Source of the DNA: an unidentified bacterial endosymbiont
Lineage (GTDB): Bacteria > Pseudomonadota > Gammaproteobacteria > Enterobacterales > Enterobacteriaceae
DNA length: 64,000 bases
Assembly: GCF_918797525.1 (NCBI RefSeq)
Contig: NZ_OU963893.1
Location: forward strand, 2,976,001 to 3,040,000
Direction: 5' to 3'
How positions within the stretch are numbered: the first letter of the stretch is position 1; each line of letters opens with the position of its first letter. Positions 31,759 to 41,270 of this stretch are shown one piece after another. The position numbers and the translations under genes were made by a program. The notes under the pieces are model-generated. The model was not told where the DNA came from and ran no database searches. It was given only the letters and a program-made list of their open reading frames with translations.

Positions 31759-32559
31759 ATGCCTATTGCACAGGACTCACTGCTGATTTTTAGCGACCTC
31801 GACGGGTCGCTGCTGGATATTCATACTTATGAATGGCAGCCAGCCAAACCCTGGCTGGACAAACTTCGGGAGTTACAGGTTCCAGTAATACTCGCCAGCA
31901 GTAAGACGGCCGGGGAAATAGCAGACATTCAGCAGGAACTGGGGCTGGAGGGGCTACCCTTTATCGCTGAGAACGGCGCGGTGATACAGCCTGATGTCCG
32001 CTGGGAACTGACTCAGCGCCTGTTCAGGGGGATGCTCCACAAGGATCTCCTGCCCATTATCGAGGACATTCGCCTGCAGGGCGGCTATAAATTCACCACT
32101 TTTGATGATGTTGATGAACAGGTTATCAGCGAGTGGACGGGGCTTAATCGCAATCGCGCATCGCTCGCGCGCAGGCAGGAAGCGTCCGTAACGCTCATCT
32201 GGCGCGACAGTGACGAAAAAATGGCGCACTTTGAAGAGGCACTGGCGCTTCGCGGCCTCAAGTGCCTGCAGGGCGCTCGCTTCTGGCACATCCTGGATCG
32301 GGCCTGTGCAAAGGACCTGGCCGTCAACTGGCTGGTCGGGCAGTACCGTGAGCGAGAGGCTCGCCTGCCGACCACGCTGGGTCTGGGAGACGGGCCGAAC
32401 GATGCTCCGCTTCTGGACAGCGTTGATTTCGCCGTGGTCATAATGGGCCTCAACCGCCAGGGCATACAGCTTCGTGATGATAACCCTAATCGGGTCTACC
32501 ACACCCGGCTGCCGGGTCCGGCGGGCTGGCATGAGGGGCTGGATCACTTTTTGTCGTGA
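31759..32559 (+). CDS. yedP: Mannosyl-3-phosphoglycerate phosphatase-like HAD hydrolase YedP
   Basis: YedP belongs to the HAD superfamily, IIB (Cof-like cap) type, in the branch named after archaeal mannosyl-3-phosphoglycerate phosphatase; its natural substrate in enterobacteria is uncertain. I start it at [16 protein letters not shown] (266 residues), preceded by GGGGG; a TTG four codons upstream is less likely. HAD motif I is [10 protein letters not shown], motif II ILASSK, and motif [14 protein letters not shown]. It is convergent with dgcQ, overlapping it by 16 bases. Confidence 0.92.
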   Translation: MPIAQDSLLIFSDLDGSLLDIHTYEWQPAKPWLDKLRELQVPVILASSKTAGEIADIQQELGLEGLPFIAENGAVIQPDVRWELTQRLFRGMLHKDLLPIIEDIRLQGGYKFTTFDDVDEQVISEWTGLNRNRASLARRQEASVTLIWRDSDEKMAHFEEALALRGLKCLQGARFWHILDRACAKDLAVNWLVGQYREREARLPTTLGLGDGPNDAPLLDSVDFAVVIMGLNRQGIQLRDDNPNRVYHTRLPGPAGWHEGLDHFLS

Positions 32560-34271
32560 TGGCGCCAGACAACGCGGTTACGCCCGCTCTGTTTTGCCTG
32601 ATACAAACGCGCATCGGCTATCGACTGCAGTTGTTCGAAATCATAATTATCTTTTTCCTGCGCGCAGCTTACGCCAAAGGAGGCGCTAATGCGCAGCGTG
32701 GTGCTCTTTTGCACCAGTATCTCCTTGCTGTCGATACGCGAGCGGATACGTTCCGCTACTCTCCTCGCCTCTTCCAGGTTAAGACCCGGCAGGACAATGC
32801 AAAACTCCTCCCCGCCCACGCGTCCGGCAACGTCATTCGTCCGTAGCGCGCTGGCAATCAGCCCTGCGGCGTGAGAAAGCACCTTATCACCGGCCTGGTG
32901 GCCGAAGCGATCGTTAATACTCTTAAAACGATCGAGATCGATCTGAATCACCGAAAATGGCAGCGAGCGACGCTGACAATGTTCCGCCAGTTTTGTTGCA
33001 CGCTCAAAAAGCCCACCACGGTTGAGAAGCCGGGTAAGCGGGTCATGCCAGGCCTGCCACTGCAGCGAATGCTGAAGACTGTACATGTTGCTTACCATCC
33101 TGCGGATAACCCACCAGGAGATCAGAAGCATGGCGCTAAACAACGCCCATAGAAGCGCCAACACCACGCTGATGCTGCCGAAATCATCTCTAACGCCCTC
33201 CTGCAGGGTATGGATGCGTAGGATAACGCCATCGAAATGATCGAGCCGTGACCAACTGATAAAACGGCTGTCCAGGCGTATTCCGCCCTGGGTATCGGTC
33301 TCAATCGCCTGCGCTATCTGCGCCATATCGCTCGCATTAAACGGGCTCGCCTCCCCGTTCGGTGATTGCGAAGAGGCAATCCTGGTGAGCCGGGTATCGT
33401 AAAGCTGGTATTCGCCCTCCGGGTAGCCATCCGTGGCCTCCCCCAGCAGACGTTTCATGGTCTCAACGTTAAAATCCATCGCCAGCACGCCATACCAGAA
33501 ATGGTCATAATAGATGGGCACGCTGGCGGTTATGAGCGTCTGATTGCCGGCAAATTGTGACCCCGGGTAAATAAACCAGCGCACGGCGCGGGCCCGGTTT
33601 TTGCGCTCGGATTGTTGAATAAACCACGGCTGCGTCACCAGTTGGTAATAGCGGGGCGAAATATCGTGCGGATTTTCAGGCGTATCGGTGGCGAGAAAAA
33701 ATCCGGCGCGGGAGACATAGACGATCCGCTCCTCGGTGCGCCTGTTCGATAATGCCAGACGCAACAAATAGCCCACCTCCAGCGCGGCGGAGAGTTCGTT
33801 TTGTAGCCGCTCCTCATCACGGTTCAGAAGCGTGGTCTTTTCAACAAAGGCATCGGATACGCCGTTTATCGGTAACGTGCGGTTTTTGTCGAGGGCAATT
33901 TGCCAGTTTGACGTCTTACGCAGCGTGTCGAAATGGGTCACCGCGTGATGGAGCGGCCCGGATGCAAGCGGTGTTTGAATCGCTTCGCTCATACCGTGAC
34001 GGAAAAAAAGCAGTTTGTTGACGCTGAACTGTAGCTGCCTGTCGAGCGCATTCGCCACGGTTTCCAGGTGGTTTCGCTGACTGGAGATATACGCATCTTC
34101 CAGAACGATGACTTCGCGCCAGGTGAGAAGAGTAGAAAAGAACAGCACCACAATGAAACAGAAGTTAACAATTAAGCCCGGATTGCTACGCTGATGCAGC
34201 CAGTGCAGAAAAGGGCGTCTTACAACATACGTATCTCGCTGCACACCCCCTCCCTGATTGCCACCCAGCAC
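32544..34271 (-). CDS. dgcQ: Membrane diguanylate cyclase DgcQ (YedQ)
   Basis: DgcQ makes cyclic di-GMP and in enterobacteria influences cellulose and other sessile functions. The 575-residue protein has an N-terminal membrane helix ([20 protein letters not shown]), a periplasmic CHASE7-type sensor region (about 55-365), a second membrane helix ([20 protein letters not shown]) and a C-terminal GGDEF domain. The active motif is GGEEF, and an RxxD product-inhibition site (RTND) lies five residues before it, so both catalysis and feedback control should work. The exact start among several N-terminal options is uncertain. Confidence 0.95.
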   Translation of the reverse strand: MLGGNQGGGVQRDTYVVRRPFLHWLHQRSNPGLIVNFCFIVVLFFSTLLTWREVIVLEDAYISSQRNHLETVANALDRQLQFSVNKLLFFRHGMSEAIQTPLASGPLHHAVTHFDTLRKTSNWQIALDKNRTLPINGVSDAFVEKTTLLNRDEERLQNELSAALEVGYLLRLALSNRRTEERIVYVSRAGFFLATDTPENPHDISPRYYQLVTQPWFIQQSERKNRARAVRWFIYPGSQFAGNQTLITASVPIYYDHFWYGVLAMDFNVETMKRLLGEATDGYPEGEYQLYDTRLTRIASSQSPNGEASPFNASDMAQIAQAIETDTQGGIRLDSRFISWSRLDHFDGVILRIHTLQEGVRDDFGSISVVLALLWALFSAMLLISWWVIRRMVSNMYSLQHSLQWQAWHDPLTRLLNRGGLFERATKLAEHCQRRSLPFSVIQIDLDRFKSINDRFGHQAGDKVLSHAAGLIASALRTNDVAGRVGGEEFCIVLPGLNLEEARRVAERIRSRIDSKEILVQKSTTLRISASFGVSCAQEKDNYDFEQLQSIADARLYQAKQSGRNRVVWRHHDKK

Positions 34272-34284
34272 CCTTGACGTGATG

Positions 34285-34310
34285 TAAAAACGCCCGGCAA
34301 GCCGGGCGTT
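34285..34310 (-). terminator. Terminator of yodC
   Basis: ACGCCCGGC and GCCGGGCGT form a nine-pair stem; on the minus strand it is followed by TTTTTAC, just past the yodC stop. It also separates yodC from dgcQ. Confidence 0.85.
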
Positions 34311-34316
34311 GCGTGA

Positions 34317-34499
34317 TTAAGCCGTGTCGTGCTTTTGACGCCCGTCCCCTGACTGAAGCTCGTCTTCACGAAAAGCTTCCCGCTTGATGCTGTAACCATC
34401 GTGCCAGCGGCATTCTACCATTCCGCTGGCATACCCGGTCACAATCATGCGCGGGCCGCCCTGTTTAGGCTTAACTTCATCACTGACCAAAAAGACCAT
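34317..34499 (-). CDS. yodC: Small DUF2158 protein YodC
   Basis: This is a 60-residue protein of unknown function with the family core KQGGPRMIVTGYASGMVECR, found in many proteobacteria and phages. It has no signal or membrane segment. A good ribosome-binding site (AGGAGG) precedes the ATG. It has its own terminator and stands between yedI and dgcQ as in E. coli. Confidence 0.93.
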   Translation of the reverse strand: MVFLVSDEVKPKQGGPRMIVTGYASGMVECRWHDGYSIKREAFREDELQSGDGRQKHDTA

Positions 34500-34577
34500 A
34501 CCTGCCTCCTGTATCAGGGTGAAACTTTTTCAATTTAGACGACGATTGGCCTTTTTGCACCCTGAAACCACGAACAA

Positions 34578-35489
34578 TTAATGCGCCGTTCCGCGCATTT
34601 TGCTAAACAGCTTCACTGCCGCCACCACGATAGCGCCAATGATAAAGCCCAGCACCAGGTTCATTAGCATCGGCAAAACAGCCGCCACAACGGCCCCGTG
34701 CGCGGAGGCGAAATGCTCAATGGCGTGGTGCAGCGGCGCGATACCGTGAACCACAATTCCGCCACCGACCAGGAACATGGCCAGCGTACCCACTATCGAT
34801 AAACTCTTCATCAGCCAGGGGGCAAGGACCAGCAGACTTTTGCCGATACCTTTGGCGAACGCGCTCGATTTTTTCTCCAGCCAAAAGCCGATATCATCCA
34901 GCTTGACGATAAGCCCCACCAGGCCATACACCCCAACCGTCACCAGAAGGGCAATACCGGAAAGTACGATGACCTGGTTCATCAGCGGGGCTTCGGAAAC
35001 AATTCCGAGCGTAATCGCCACAATTTCCGCCGACAGAATAAAGTCGGTACGGATGGCCCCTTTCACCTTATCGCGCTCAAAGGCTTTAGGATCTTTCGCC
35101 GCCAGTGCCTCAAGACGTTGCTGGCGCATCTCTGGCGTGTCGCTCTCTTTGCGAGAGGCCAGGGTATGCAGAACTTTCTCTGCCCCCTCGAAACATAAAA
35201 ACGCCCCGCCAATCATCAACAGCGGCGTAATCGCCCAGGGGATGAATGCGCTGATCAGCAGAGCCAGCGGCACCAGGATCACTTTATTGATAAAAGAGCC
35301 TTTCGCCACGCCCCATACCACGGGCAGTTCACGGTTAGCCCTGACGCCGCTCACCTGTTGGGCATTCAGCGATAAATCATCTCCCAGCACACCTGCGGTC
35401 TTTTTTGCCGCCAGTTTTCCCATCACCGAAATGTCGTCCAGTAACGTGGCAATATCATCCAGCAATGTTAATAAGCTACTTCCCGCCAA
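34578..35489 (-). CDS. yedI: Inner-membrane protein YedI (DUF808)
   Basis: YedI is a conserved inner-membrane protein of unknown function. I place the start at a TTG codon ([17 protein letters not shown], 303 residues) because an AGAAGGA ribosome-binding site lies 8 bases upstream and the family begins there; an ATG 24 codons upstream would add unconserved residues. The N-terminal third is highly conserved ([36 protein letters not shown]). Four to six membrane helices follow, including [18 protein letters not shown], with a glycine-rich C-terminal pair. Confidence 0.9.
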   Translation of the reverse strand: MAGSSLLTLLDDIATLLDDISVMGKLAAKKTAGVLGDDLSLNAQQVSGVRANRELPVVWGVAKGSFINKVILVPLALLISAFIPWAITPLLMIGGAFLCFEGAEKVLHTLASRKESDTPEMRQQRLEALAAKDPKAFERDKVKGAIRTDFILSAEIVAITLGIVSEAPLMNQVIVLSGIALLVTVGVYGLVGLIVKLDDIGFWLEKKSSAFAKGIGKSLLVLAPWLMKSLSIVGTLAMFLVGGGIVVHGIAPLHHAIEHFASAHGAVVAAVLPMLMNLVLGFIIGAIVVAAVKLFSKMRGTAH

Positions 35490-35667
35490 AATCTCTATCC
35501 TTCTTTTTTTGATAATTAAGTGAATAGTATGGAGCAAAACCGGGCACCCGGAAACAAGCACCTCTCGTCAACAAAAAATTCACATCCTCACCACAATTAA
35601 AGCGCTCGCCAGTCCGATTGTTTTGGCGTTTACTATCAGCGACCTTTTAATTTCGTCGTGAGGGATT

Positions 35668-36162
35668 ATGCGTTTCCGGCAATTATTACCCCTCATGGGA
35701 GCACTCTTTTCGCTCTACATCATCTGGGGTTCCACCTACTTTGTTATTCGTATTGGCGTAGAAAGCTGGCCGCCGCTGATGATGGCGGGCGCCATTGAAA
35801 TGCTCGCTGCGGGGATTGTGCTGTTGATGGCCTCGACGCTGACGGGCGAGAAGCTGACGGCGGTACCGGATCTGTCAGGTTTCCTCGCCGTGGGGTACCT
35901 CACATTATTTGGTTCCATCATCGCCATTAACGCCTACATGTTCCTGATCCGTAACGTCTCTCCGGCCGTCGCCACCAGCTATGCCTACGTAAACCCGGTG
36001 GTCGCCGTGCTGCTGGGAACCTGCTTTGCCGGGGAAACGCTGGCACCAATAGAATGGCTGGCGCTGGGGGTGATTGTGTTTTCCGTGGTGCTGGTCACGC
36101 TGGGTAAGTATTTGCTGCCAGCAAAACCGGTTATCACACCGTGTGGGGTGGAAAAACCCTGA
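35668..36162 (+). pseudogene. yedA: yedA with a large in-frame internal deletion (EamA/DMT exporter)
   Basis: Intact YedA is a 306-residue drug/metabolite-transporter family protein with ten membrane helices made of two EamA repeats. Here only 164 codons remain, in one frame: the first 40 residues (MRFRQLLPLMGALFSLYIIW, VESWPPLMMAG) join directly to what is residue 180 or so of the E. coli protein (AIEMLAAGIVLLMASTL). The two E. coli segments at the joint both read MMAG, and the join here is in CTGATGATGGCGGGCG near 35778-35790. I infer recombination between short direct repeats that removed about 140 codons. The product, if made, would be roughly a half transporter. It overlaps the convergent vsr gene by 29 bases. 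Confidence 0.85.
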
Positions 36163-36625
36163 GGGGATGAATGCCCTGAGTGTCGATCTGCGCGGCCTGC
36201 CCGCCGCCGCAGATCCACTCTTCCAGCCGTTCGGTCAGTTGCGTATCGTTAAGTTTTAACCTGCCGCGTAGCGCGCACTCCCAGACAACCATAACCCGCC
36301 ATCCCTCTGCGATAAGCGCGGCGAGATCACGCCGATCGCGGGCCACGTTCTTGCCTATCTTATCCAGCCAGAAATCGGTGCGCGTGGCGGGGACTTTAAA
36401 TAAGTAACAGTGATGCTGATGCCAGAAGCAGCCGTGAGTGAAGATAATGCATTGATAGGCGTCGACAACGAAATCAGGACGCCCGGCAAGCGCGGGATCC
36501 TGCACCCGAAAATCAAACCCCGCCCTGGCCAGTAATCCGGCCAGTCGTTTTTCTATCGCGGTATCGCGCGTGCCAATGGCACGCATGTTTTTACTGCGCG
36601 TCGCCTTATTGTGCACATCCGTCAT
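36134..36625 (-). CDS. vsr: Very short patch repair endonuclease
   Basis: Vsr nicks 5' of the T in T:G mismatches that arise by deamination of Dcm-methylated cytosine in CCWGG. The 163-residue protein has the catalytic Asp in [12 protein letters not shown] and the zinc-site and active-site histidines in [16 protein letters not shown]. Its N-terminus begins [18 protein letters not shown]. The gene overlaps the end of dcm by 20 bases, the usual dcm-vsr arrangement that couples methylation to repair. Confidence 0.97.
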   Translation of the reverse strand: MTDVHNKATRSKNMRAIGTRDTAIEKRLAGLLARAGFDFRVQDPALAGRPDFVVDAYQCIIFTHGCFWHQHHCYLFKVPATRTDFWLDKIGKNVARDRRDLAALIAEGWRVMVVWECALRGRLKLNDTQLTERLEEWICGGGQAAQIDTQGIHPLRVFPPHTV

Positions 36626-38039
36626 TCACGGCCTCACTCTGGCGCAGGGCGACGGCCTGTTTGATGCGGGAGGCCAGCAGCGTTGCCACCGCCGCGAACG
36701 CGGGCACCACCACGGAATTACCAAACTGACGATAAGCCTGGGTGTCCGAGACCGGGATACGGAAGCTGTAGCCCTGCGGAGTCTCAAAGCCCATCAGCCT
36801 TGCGCATTCACGCGGCGTTAAGCGACGCGGACGATGGCGTTGATTATTAGGATCGTCGAACGCTTTTTCACCCAGCGCTCTGTCCCAGCCTCTGTCGATA
36901 AGAATTTCCGCACCGTCTTTGTAATAGCGGGCGGAGAGCGTACGGGTCACGCTGTCCGGGTTAGCCGGGTTGACCATGCCAAAGCCGAAGCCGTTGCCTT
37001 TCGCCTGGTGCTTTTTGGCATAGCGATAGAGGTATTTCCACAGCACCGGCGTCAGAATGAATTTGGCATCAACGGCAGGCTCCAGCAGATCGGCCACGCT
37101 CGGGCGACGGGCGGGGTACAACGAGGATATATCCCGTAGGGTAAAGTCGCCCTTCAGGTTGAGATCGCGGCGAAAACCCACCAGCACGATACGTTCGCGG
37201 TGCTGGGGCAAAAAGTGTCTGCCGTCGATAATTTTGGGATCGTCTGCGCCCATATCCTGCGCATCAGCCACGTCGTAACCCAGCTCATCGAGCGTTTGCA
37301 TGATGATGCGGAAGGTTTTCCCACCGTCATGGCTCTTCAAATTTTTGACGTTTTCCAGCACAAAAATGGCCGGTCGGCGGGCATCAATAATCCGCACGAC
37401 ATCAAAAAACAGCGTTCCTTGCGTATCACAGGCAAAGCCGTGGGCGCGACCAAGGGCATTTTTTTTCGACACGCCGGCAAGCGAAAACGGCTGGCAAGGG
37501 AAGCCGGCCAGCAGCACGTCGTGGGCCGGTATAGCGTCGCGAATATGCGCCGCCGCCTCTGCGTCAGTCACGCCGCTTTTGTGGCTCAGGGTCACATCAC
37601 GAATATCGGCATTGAACCGATGTGCGTGGGGATCGCAGTACCAGTTGGCTTTGTAGGTGCGTAGCGCGTGTTTGTTCCACTCGCTGGTGAACACGCACTG
37701 CCCCCCAATGGCTTCAAACCCGTGGCGGATCCCGCCGATACCGGCAAAGAGATCGATAAAACGGAAAGCGTAATGGGGATGGGCGGCAGAAGGACGCGGC
37801 AGCAGGTTTTGCAGATAACGAAATTCACCGTCGCTCAGACGTTGCCCTGCACGCTCGCTGGTAAGCAGTCTTTTGAGGATGGCCGAGCTCCAGTGGCTTT
37901 CACCCTGCGCCAGCAGCTGGTTTGCGAGCGTTTTTGCATCATAAATTTCCAGCAGTTGCTGGAGTAATGCCTGCACTGTTGCCGTTGATTTCACAGCCTG
38001 CTCAGGTGCGGGCTCTGTCACTGTTTGAATTTCCTGCAT
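36606..38039 (-). CDS. dcm: DNA cytosine-C5 methyltransferase Dcm
   Basis: Dcm methylates the inner cytosine of CCWGG and protects against EcoRII-type restriction. The 477-residue protein has the C5-methyltransferase motifs in order: [22 protein letters not shown] with catalytic Cys in [29 protein letters not shown] with [11 protein letters not shown], and IX-X near the C-terminus ([23 protein letters not shown]). The N-terminal extension of about 90 residues before motif I is typical of Dcm. vsr follows, overlapping. Confidence 0.97.
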   Translation of the reverse strand: MQEIQTVTEPAPEQAVKSTATVQALLQQLLEIYDAKTLANQLLAQGESHWSSAILKRLLTSERAGQRLSDGEFRYLQNLLPRPSAAHPHYAFRFIDLFAGIGGIRHGFEAIGGQCVFTSEWNKHALRTYKANWYCDPHAHRFNADIRDVTLSHKSGVTDAEAAAHIRDAIPAHDVLLAGFPCQPFSLAGVSKKNALGRAHGFACDTQGTLFFDVVRIIDARRPAIFVLENVKNLKSHDGGKTFRIIMQTLDELGYDVADAQDMGADDPKIIDGRHFLPQHRERIVLVGFRRDLNLKGDFTLRDISSLYPARRPSVADLLEPAVDAKFILTPVLWKYLYRYAKKHQAKGNGFGFGMVNPANPDSVTRTLSARYYKDGAEILIDRGWDRALGEKAFDDPNNQRHRPRRLTPRECARLMGFETPQGYSFRIPVSDTQAYRQFGNSVVVPAFAAVATLLASRIKQAVALRQSEAVNDGCAQ

Positions 38040-38082
38040 ACTTTTAACCGGGCAATAAAGACGGGAAACAGATTACCACAGT

Positions 38083-38236
38083 TCACTCAGGCAAACTGCG
38101 ACGGAAACGGCGCTGGACCTGACTATCAACGCCGAAGTTGTCGCCCTGTAAGTCGGCACTCAGTTTTGCCATAAACTCGATAAGGAAATTGGCGTTATGC
38201 CTTGCGAGCTCACGTCCCGGGCCTGAGCGGTCATAG
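38083..38236 (-). pseudogene. yedJ: C-terminal relic of yedJ (HD-domain phosphohydrolase)
   Basis: Upstream of dcm the minus strand encodes about 45 residues ([20 protein letters not shown], then [12 protein letters not shown]) that match the C-terminal helix region of E. coli YedJ. A further few residues (TMTAQAR) continue the match in another reading frame, so there is a frameshift. The N-terminal HD domain with its metal ligands is gone. yedJ normally precedes dcm, so this marks the right end of the conserved E. coli-like block and the start of replaced DNA. Confidence 0.75.
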
Positions 38237-38245
38237 TATCTCAGC

Positions 38246-38452
38246 CTATATTATCCCCGGATGAATGCCGTCGAATGTCGCGTTGCCACATTCACATTGA
38301 GCCATATCACCAAAATCAACGCTGTCATCGAGTAATTTTTTGTCAGCATATGCGCGCATGTTGTTCTTACAAATGGAACACCATACGTGCGAGCACGTAA
38401 GTATGTATGACCAGGTCACCGTCAAGTCTTTGAACTCTTTTTTTTCGTTCAT
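38246..38452 (-). CDS. Small Cys-rich hypothetical protein
   Basis: This is a 68-residue protein I do not recognise. Two Cys pairs (CSHVWCSIC near residues 20-28 and CECG near 52-55) could form a zinc ribbon, and there is no signal peptide. The start [11 protein letters not shown] follows a GGAAAG ribosome-binding site. The gene looks AT-rich compared with dcm, occupies the place where the N-terminal half of yedJ should be, and may be a recent insertion. It may also be a decayed fragment. Confidence 0.45.
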   Translation of the reverse strand: MNEKKEFKDLTVTWSYILTCSHVWCSICKNNMRAYADKKLLDDSVDFGDMAQCECGNATFDGIHPGII

Positions 38453-38607
38453 GTTCACTTTCCATTATTTCATTTAAAATCAGTTGGATACGCGCCTACT
38501 ACGCAGGCATTTCTTATGTCGTCATTATCCTGCCCCTGCTATATGAACTTGCCGGAGCGACCATGTATATTGTGTACTGAATTTATGGGATTTCAACGTG
38601 GTTTAAA

Positions 38608-38643
38608 CCCGCCTGGTGAAGCCAGTCAAGCGGGCTATTTTTT
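38608..38643 (+). terminator. Plus-strand intrinsic terminator without a recognised gene
   Basis: CCCGC-CTGG and CCAG-GCGGG arms form an interrupted stem followed by CTATTTTTT. Upstream on the plus strand no coding sequence is supported. It also lies just past the stop of the minus-strand etherase-like gene. Confidence 0.6.
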
Positions 38644-38646
38644 ATG

Positions 38647-39510
38647 CTACGGCGCTTCCTGTAACGCCACGCGAATGAAGCCATTATTTTGCGTTAATAG
38701 CTCATGCGCTTGCCAGGCTTCCAGACCGGTGAGCACCATCAGAACCGCCGTTTTGCAATGGTGGTTACAGCTTTCCAGCGCGCACTTCGCCACCGCCCGA
38801 GTGCATCCTCCTGCTTCCATCACGATGGCGATTTGCCGCTCGGTCCATTTGATGCTGCTGGCCTGGAGATCCACCCGAAGGTTACTGTAGACACGCCCGG
38901 TTCGGATAGCCAGCCCGGTGCTCACCATGCTGAGGATCATTTTATGTGCAATGCCAGCTTTGGTATTAATATGTCCGGCAACCACATCAGCACCCAGTTC
39001 CGGAGCAATCACCATACTCGCCAGCTGCGCGGCTTCGCTTTGCGTATCGTCGGTGATAACGGCAACCGTCGCCCCGAGAGACCAGGCATGCCGCATCGCG
39101 CCCCAAACCCACGGTGTTTTTCCGCTAACGGTTACCGCCAGCATCATATCCTGTTCGGTAAATTTATGGGCCTGCAGGTCGATAACGCCACGCTCGTAGC
39201 TTGCGGTGTCATCGCCTGCGGTGATAGCAATGACCGGCGTTTTTCCTGGGGCATACTCTTGCGCGACCTGGCTCACCAGGCACCCGGACGGGCCTGCGCC
39301 AACCAGCACCAGACGGCCGCCGTGACTTAGCGTCGCCGCGGCGCTATCCACCACGCGGGCGATTGTCGTTAAGAATGGGGTAATGGCTTCAGAGATAAGT
39401 GCGTCATCCTGGTGAATAACATTCAGCATGTCCAGCGTAGACAATCTATCGATATTCATCGTGCTGGCGTGCCGTCTTTCCTTGACTGAACCGGTAAGCA
39501 TAATACTCAT
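38647..39510 (-). CDS. MurQ-like sugar phosphate lactyl etherase / SIS-domain protein
   Basis: The protein belongs to the N-acetylmuramic acid 6-phosphate etherase family, whose typical member MurQ removes the lactyl ether during peptidoglycan recycling. I start it at MSIMLTGSVKERRHAS (287 residues) after a clear AGGAGG; MurQ has about 298. The family start (ERRHASTMNIDRLSTLDMLN) and the SIS phosphosugar motif GAGPSGCLVS are present, and glutamates corresponding to the two catalytic ones of MurQ appear kept (AQEYAPG, ASYERGV). It is clearly diverged, however, lacks a MurP phosphotransferase partner, and neighbours C4-dicarboxylate regulators. It may act on another 3-O-lactyl or related sugar phosphate. 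Confidence 0.8.
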   Translation of the reverse strand: MSIMLTGSVKERRHASTMNIDRLSTLDMLNVIHQDDALISEAITPFLTTIARVVDSAAATLSHGGRLVLVGAGPSGCLVSQVAQEYAPGKTPVIAITAGDDTASYERGVIDLQAHKFTEQDMMLAVTVSGKTPWVWGAMRHAWSLGATVAVITDDTQSEAAQLASMVIAPELGADVVAGHINTKAGIAHKMILSMVSTGLAIRTGRVYSNLRVDLQASSIKWTERQIAIVMEAGGCTRAVAKCALESCNHHCKTAVLMVLTGLEAWQAHELLTQNNGFIRVALQEAP

Positions 39511-39653
39511 AAACAGCCTCCTTATTATGCGTTCCCATACACTATAAGGGGTTTTATAGGGATGGCCTGCGAGAAGGGTCACGAAAAGCATCCCTTTGTG
39601 AAAAACACGTCATCAGCGATAATCAACTCTTTGTTATTCATCGCGGAGTGTTG

Positions 39654-41270
39654 ATGAGCGATTTGCACCCCTTCCCCCTGACGCGCAAGCGCCCAATGAA
39701 ACTAAACACGCTGCTCACGTTAATGGTGTGCGCGACCATCGGATCGGTGCTGCTGGTGGTGTTTGCCCTCTATTCGGCGCAAATCACCCGCGCGACGCGC
39801 GATGATGTTAAAGATACCGCTCTGGGCATTGCCCGCACGCTGGCGGACACGCCAGAGATTAAGCGCGGTCTGATGGAATCGCCTCAGGCCGACATTATCC
39901 AGCCCATTGCCCAGGCCGTAACGAAACGCAATGACCTGCTGTTTACCGTGGTTACCGATATGCAGGGCATCCGCTACTCTCACCCAAACGAAGCCCTGCT
40001 GGGGCTGCATTTTATCGGTGATGATCTGCCCCCTGCGCTGGAGGGGAAGGAGAACGTCTCCGTTAATCGCGGCGCACTCGACGAAGCGCTACGCGTCTTC
40101 ACCCCGGTCTATGACGATGAGCACGAACAGATAGGCGTGGTTGTGGTGGGCATCTCGCTCTATAAGGTTGAAAAACAAATCGCCCGCAGCAGGCTTAATG
40201 CCGTCTGGACGATTTTATTCAGCATTTTAATGAGTTCGCTGGCTATCTGGGGCCTGGTGCGCGTCCTGAAACGTATTTTGTTTGGATTAGAACCTTATGA
40301 AATCTCCGCGCTGTTTGAACAGCGTCAGGCAATGCTACAGTCGCTGCGTGAAGGCGTGCTGGCCGTTGATATTCACGGTCGGGTGACGATGATTAACCAT
40401 ACCGCCAGAGAAATCCTGCTCCTGCCCGCAGGCAAACAAAGCGAAAACGCCAGTGAACCGCTGCTGTCGGGCCTGCGCGAGGTATCGCAAACGGGCATTG
40501 CACGTCAGGACCAGGAGATCAGCTGCAACGGGCGGTTACTGCTGTGCAACATGGTACCGGTAAAAAGTCAGAATCAGGTAATTGGCGCCATAAGCACCTT
40601 CCGCGATAAAACCGAAATCAGCCAGCTGATGCAGCGTATTGACGGCATGGTCAATTACGTTGATGCCTTGCGTTCGCATACCCACGAGTTTATGAATAAG
40701 CTGCACGTGATCCTGGGCCTGCTGCACATGAAGCGCTACGACAAACTGGAAGAGTATATCATCCAGACCGCTCACAATTATCAGACCGATATTGGCGTTA
40801 TCCAGCGCAAGGTTAAGTCCCCGGTTATCGCCGGCTTTTTGCTCGGTAAAATGCACCGGGCCAAGGAAGCGGGCGTTACCTTAACGCTGGCCGATGAGTG
40901 TCTGATACCGGATACCGCGAATGAAGAGCAGGTGGCGGTGCTGGTGACCGTGCTGGGCAACTTAATTGAAAACGCGCTGGACGCAATGGAGGGTCAAGCG
41001 GAGGGCGAGATCGGCCTGTTGTTGCATTATCAGCATGGCTGGCTCAGCTGTGAAGTCAGCGATGACGGTCCCGGTATTGATCCCGTGCGGCTGGAGGCTA
41101 TTTTTACCAAGGGCTACTCAACAAAAGGTGAAAACCGTGGCGTTGGGTTATTCCTTGCGCGTCAGCAAATTCAGAACCTGGGCGGCGATATCACCGTGGA
41201 ATCTGAGCCTGGCGTATTTACCCAATTTTTTGTTCACATCCCCTGGGATAGCGAGAGGAATATCGCGTGA
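39654..41270 (+). CDS. DcuS-type C4-dicarboxylate sensor histidine kinase
   Basis: This is a CitA/DcuS family kinase. With the start at ATG 39654 (CGGAG six bases before) it has 538 residues. TM1 is at about 20-42, and the periplasmic PAS (Cache-like) domain keeps the dicarboxylate-binding residues of DcuS (Arg and His in IRYSHP; Arg and Phe in ALRVFTPVYD). TM2 is near 180-202, then the conserved segment FGLEPYEISALFEQRQAMLQ, a cytoplasmic PAS, the phospho-acceptor His in HTHEFMNKLHVILGL and an ATPase domain with NLIENALDAM and DDGPGI. It is close to E. coli DcuS but lies in a different genomic setting, so I regard it as a second, module-specific sensor. It overlaps the regulator gene by 4 bases. 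Confidence 0.92.
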   Translation: MSDLHPFPLTRKRPMKLNTLLTLMVCATIGSVLLVVFALYSAQITRATRDDVKDTALGIARTLADTPEIKRGLMESPQADIIQPIAQAVTKRNDLLFTVVTDMQGIRYSHPNEALLGLHFIGDDLPPALEGKENVSVNRGALDEALRVFTPVYDDEHEQIGVVVVGISLYKVEKQIARSRLNAVWTILFSILMSSLAIWGLVRVLKRILFGLEPYEISALFEQRQAMLQSLREGVLAVDIHGRVTMINHTAREILLLPAGKQSENASEPLLSGLREVSQTGIARQDQEISCNGRLLLCNMVPVKSQNQVIGAISTFRDKTEISQLMQRIDGMVNYVDALRSHTHEFMNKLHVILGLLHMKRYDKLEEYIIQTAHNYQTDIGVIQRKVKSPVIAGFLLGKMHRAKEAGVTLTLADECLIPDTANEEQVAVLVTVLGNLIENALDAMEGQAEGEIGLLLHYQHGWLSCEVSDDGPGIDPVRLEAIFTKGYSTKGENRGVGLFLARQQIQNLGGDITVESEPGVFTQFFVHIPWDSERNIA

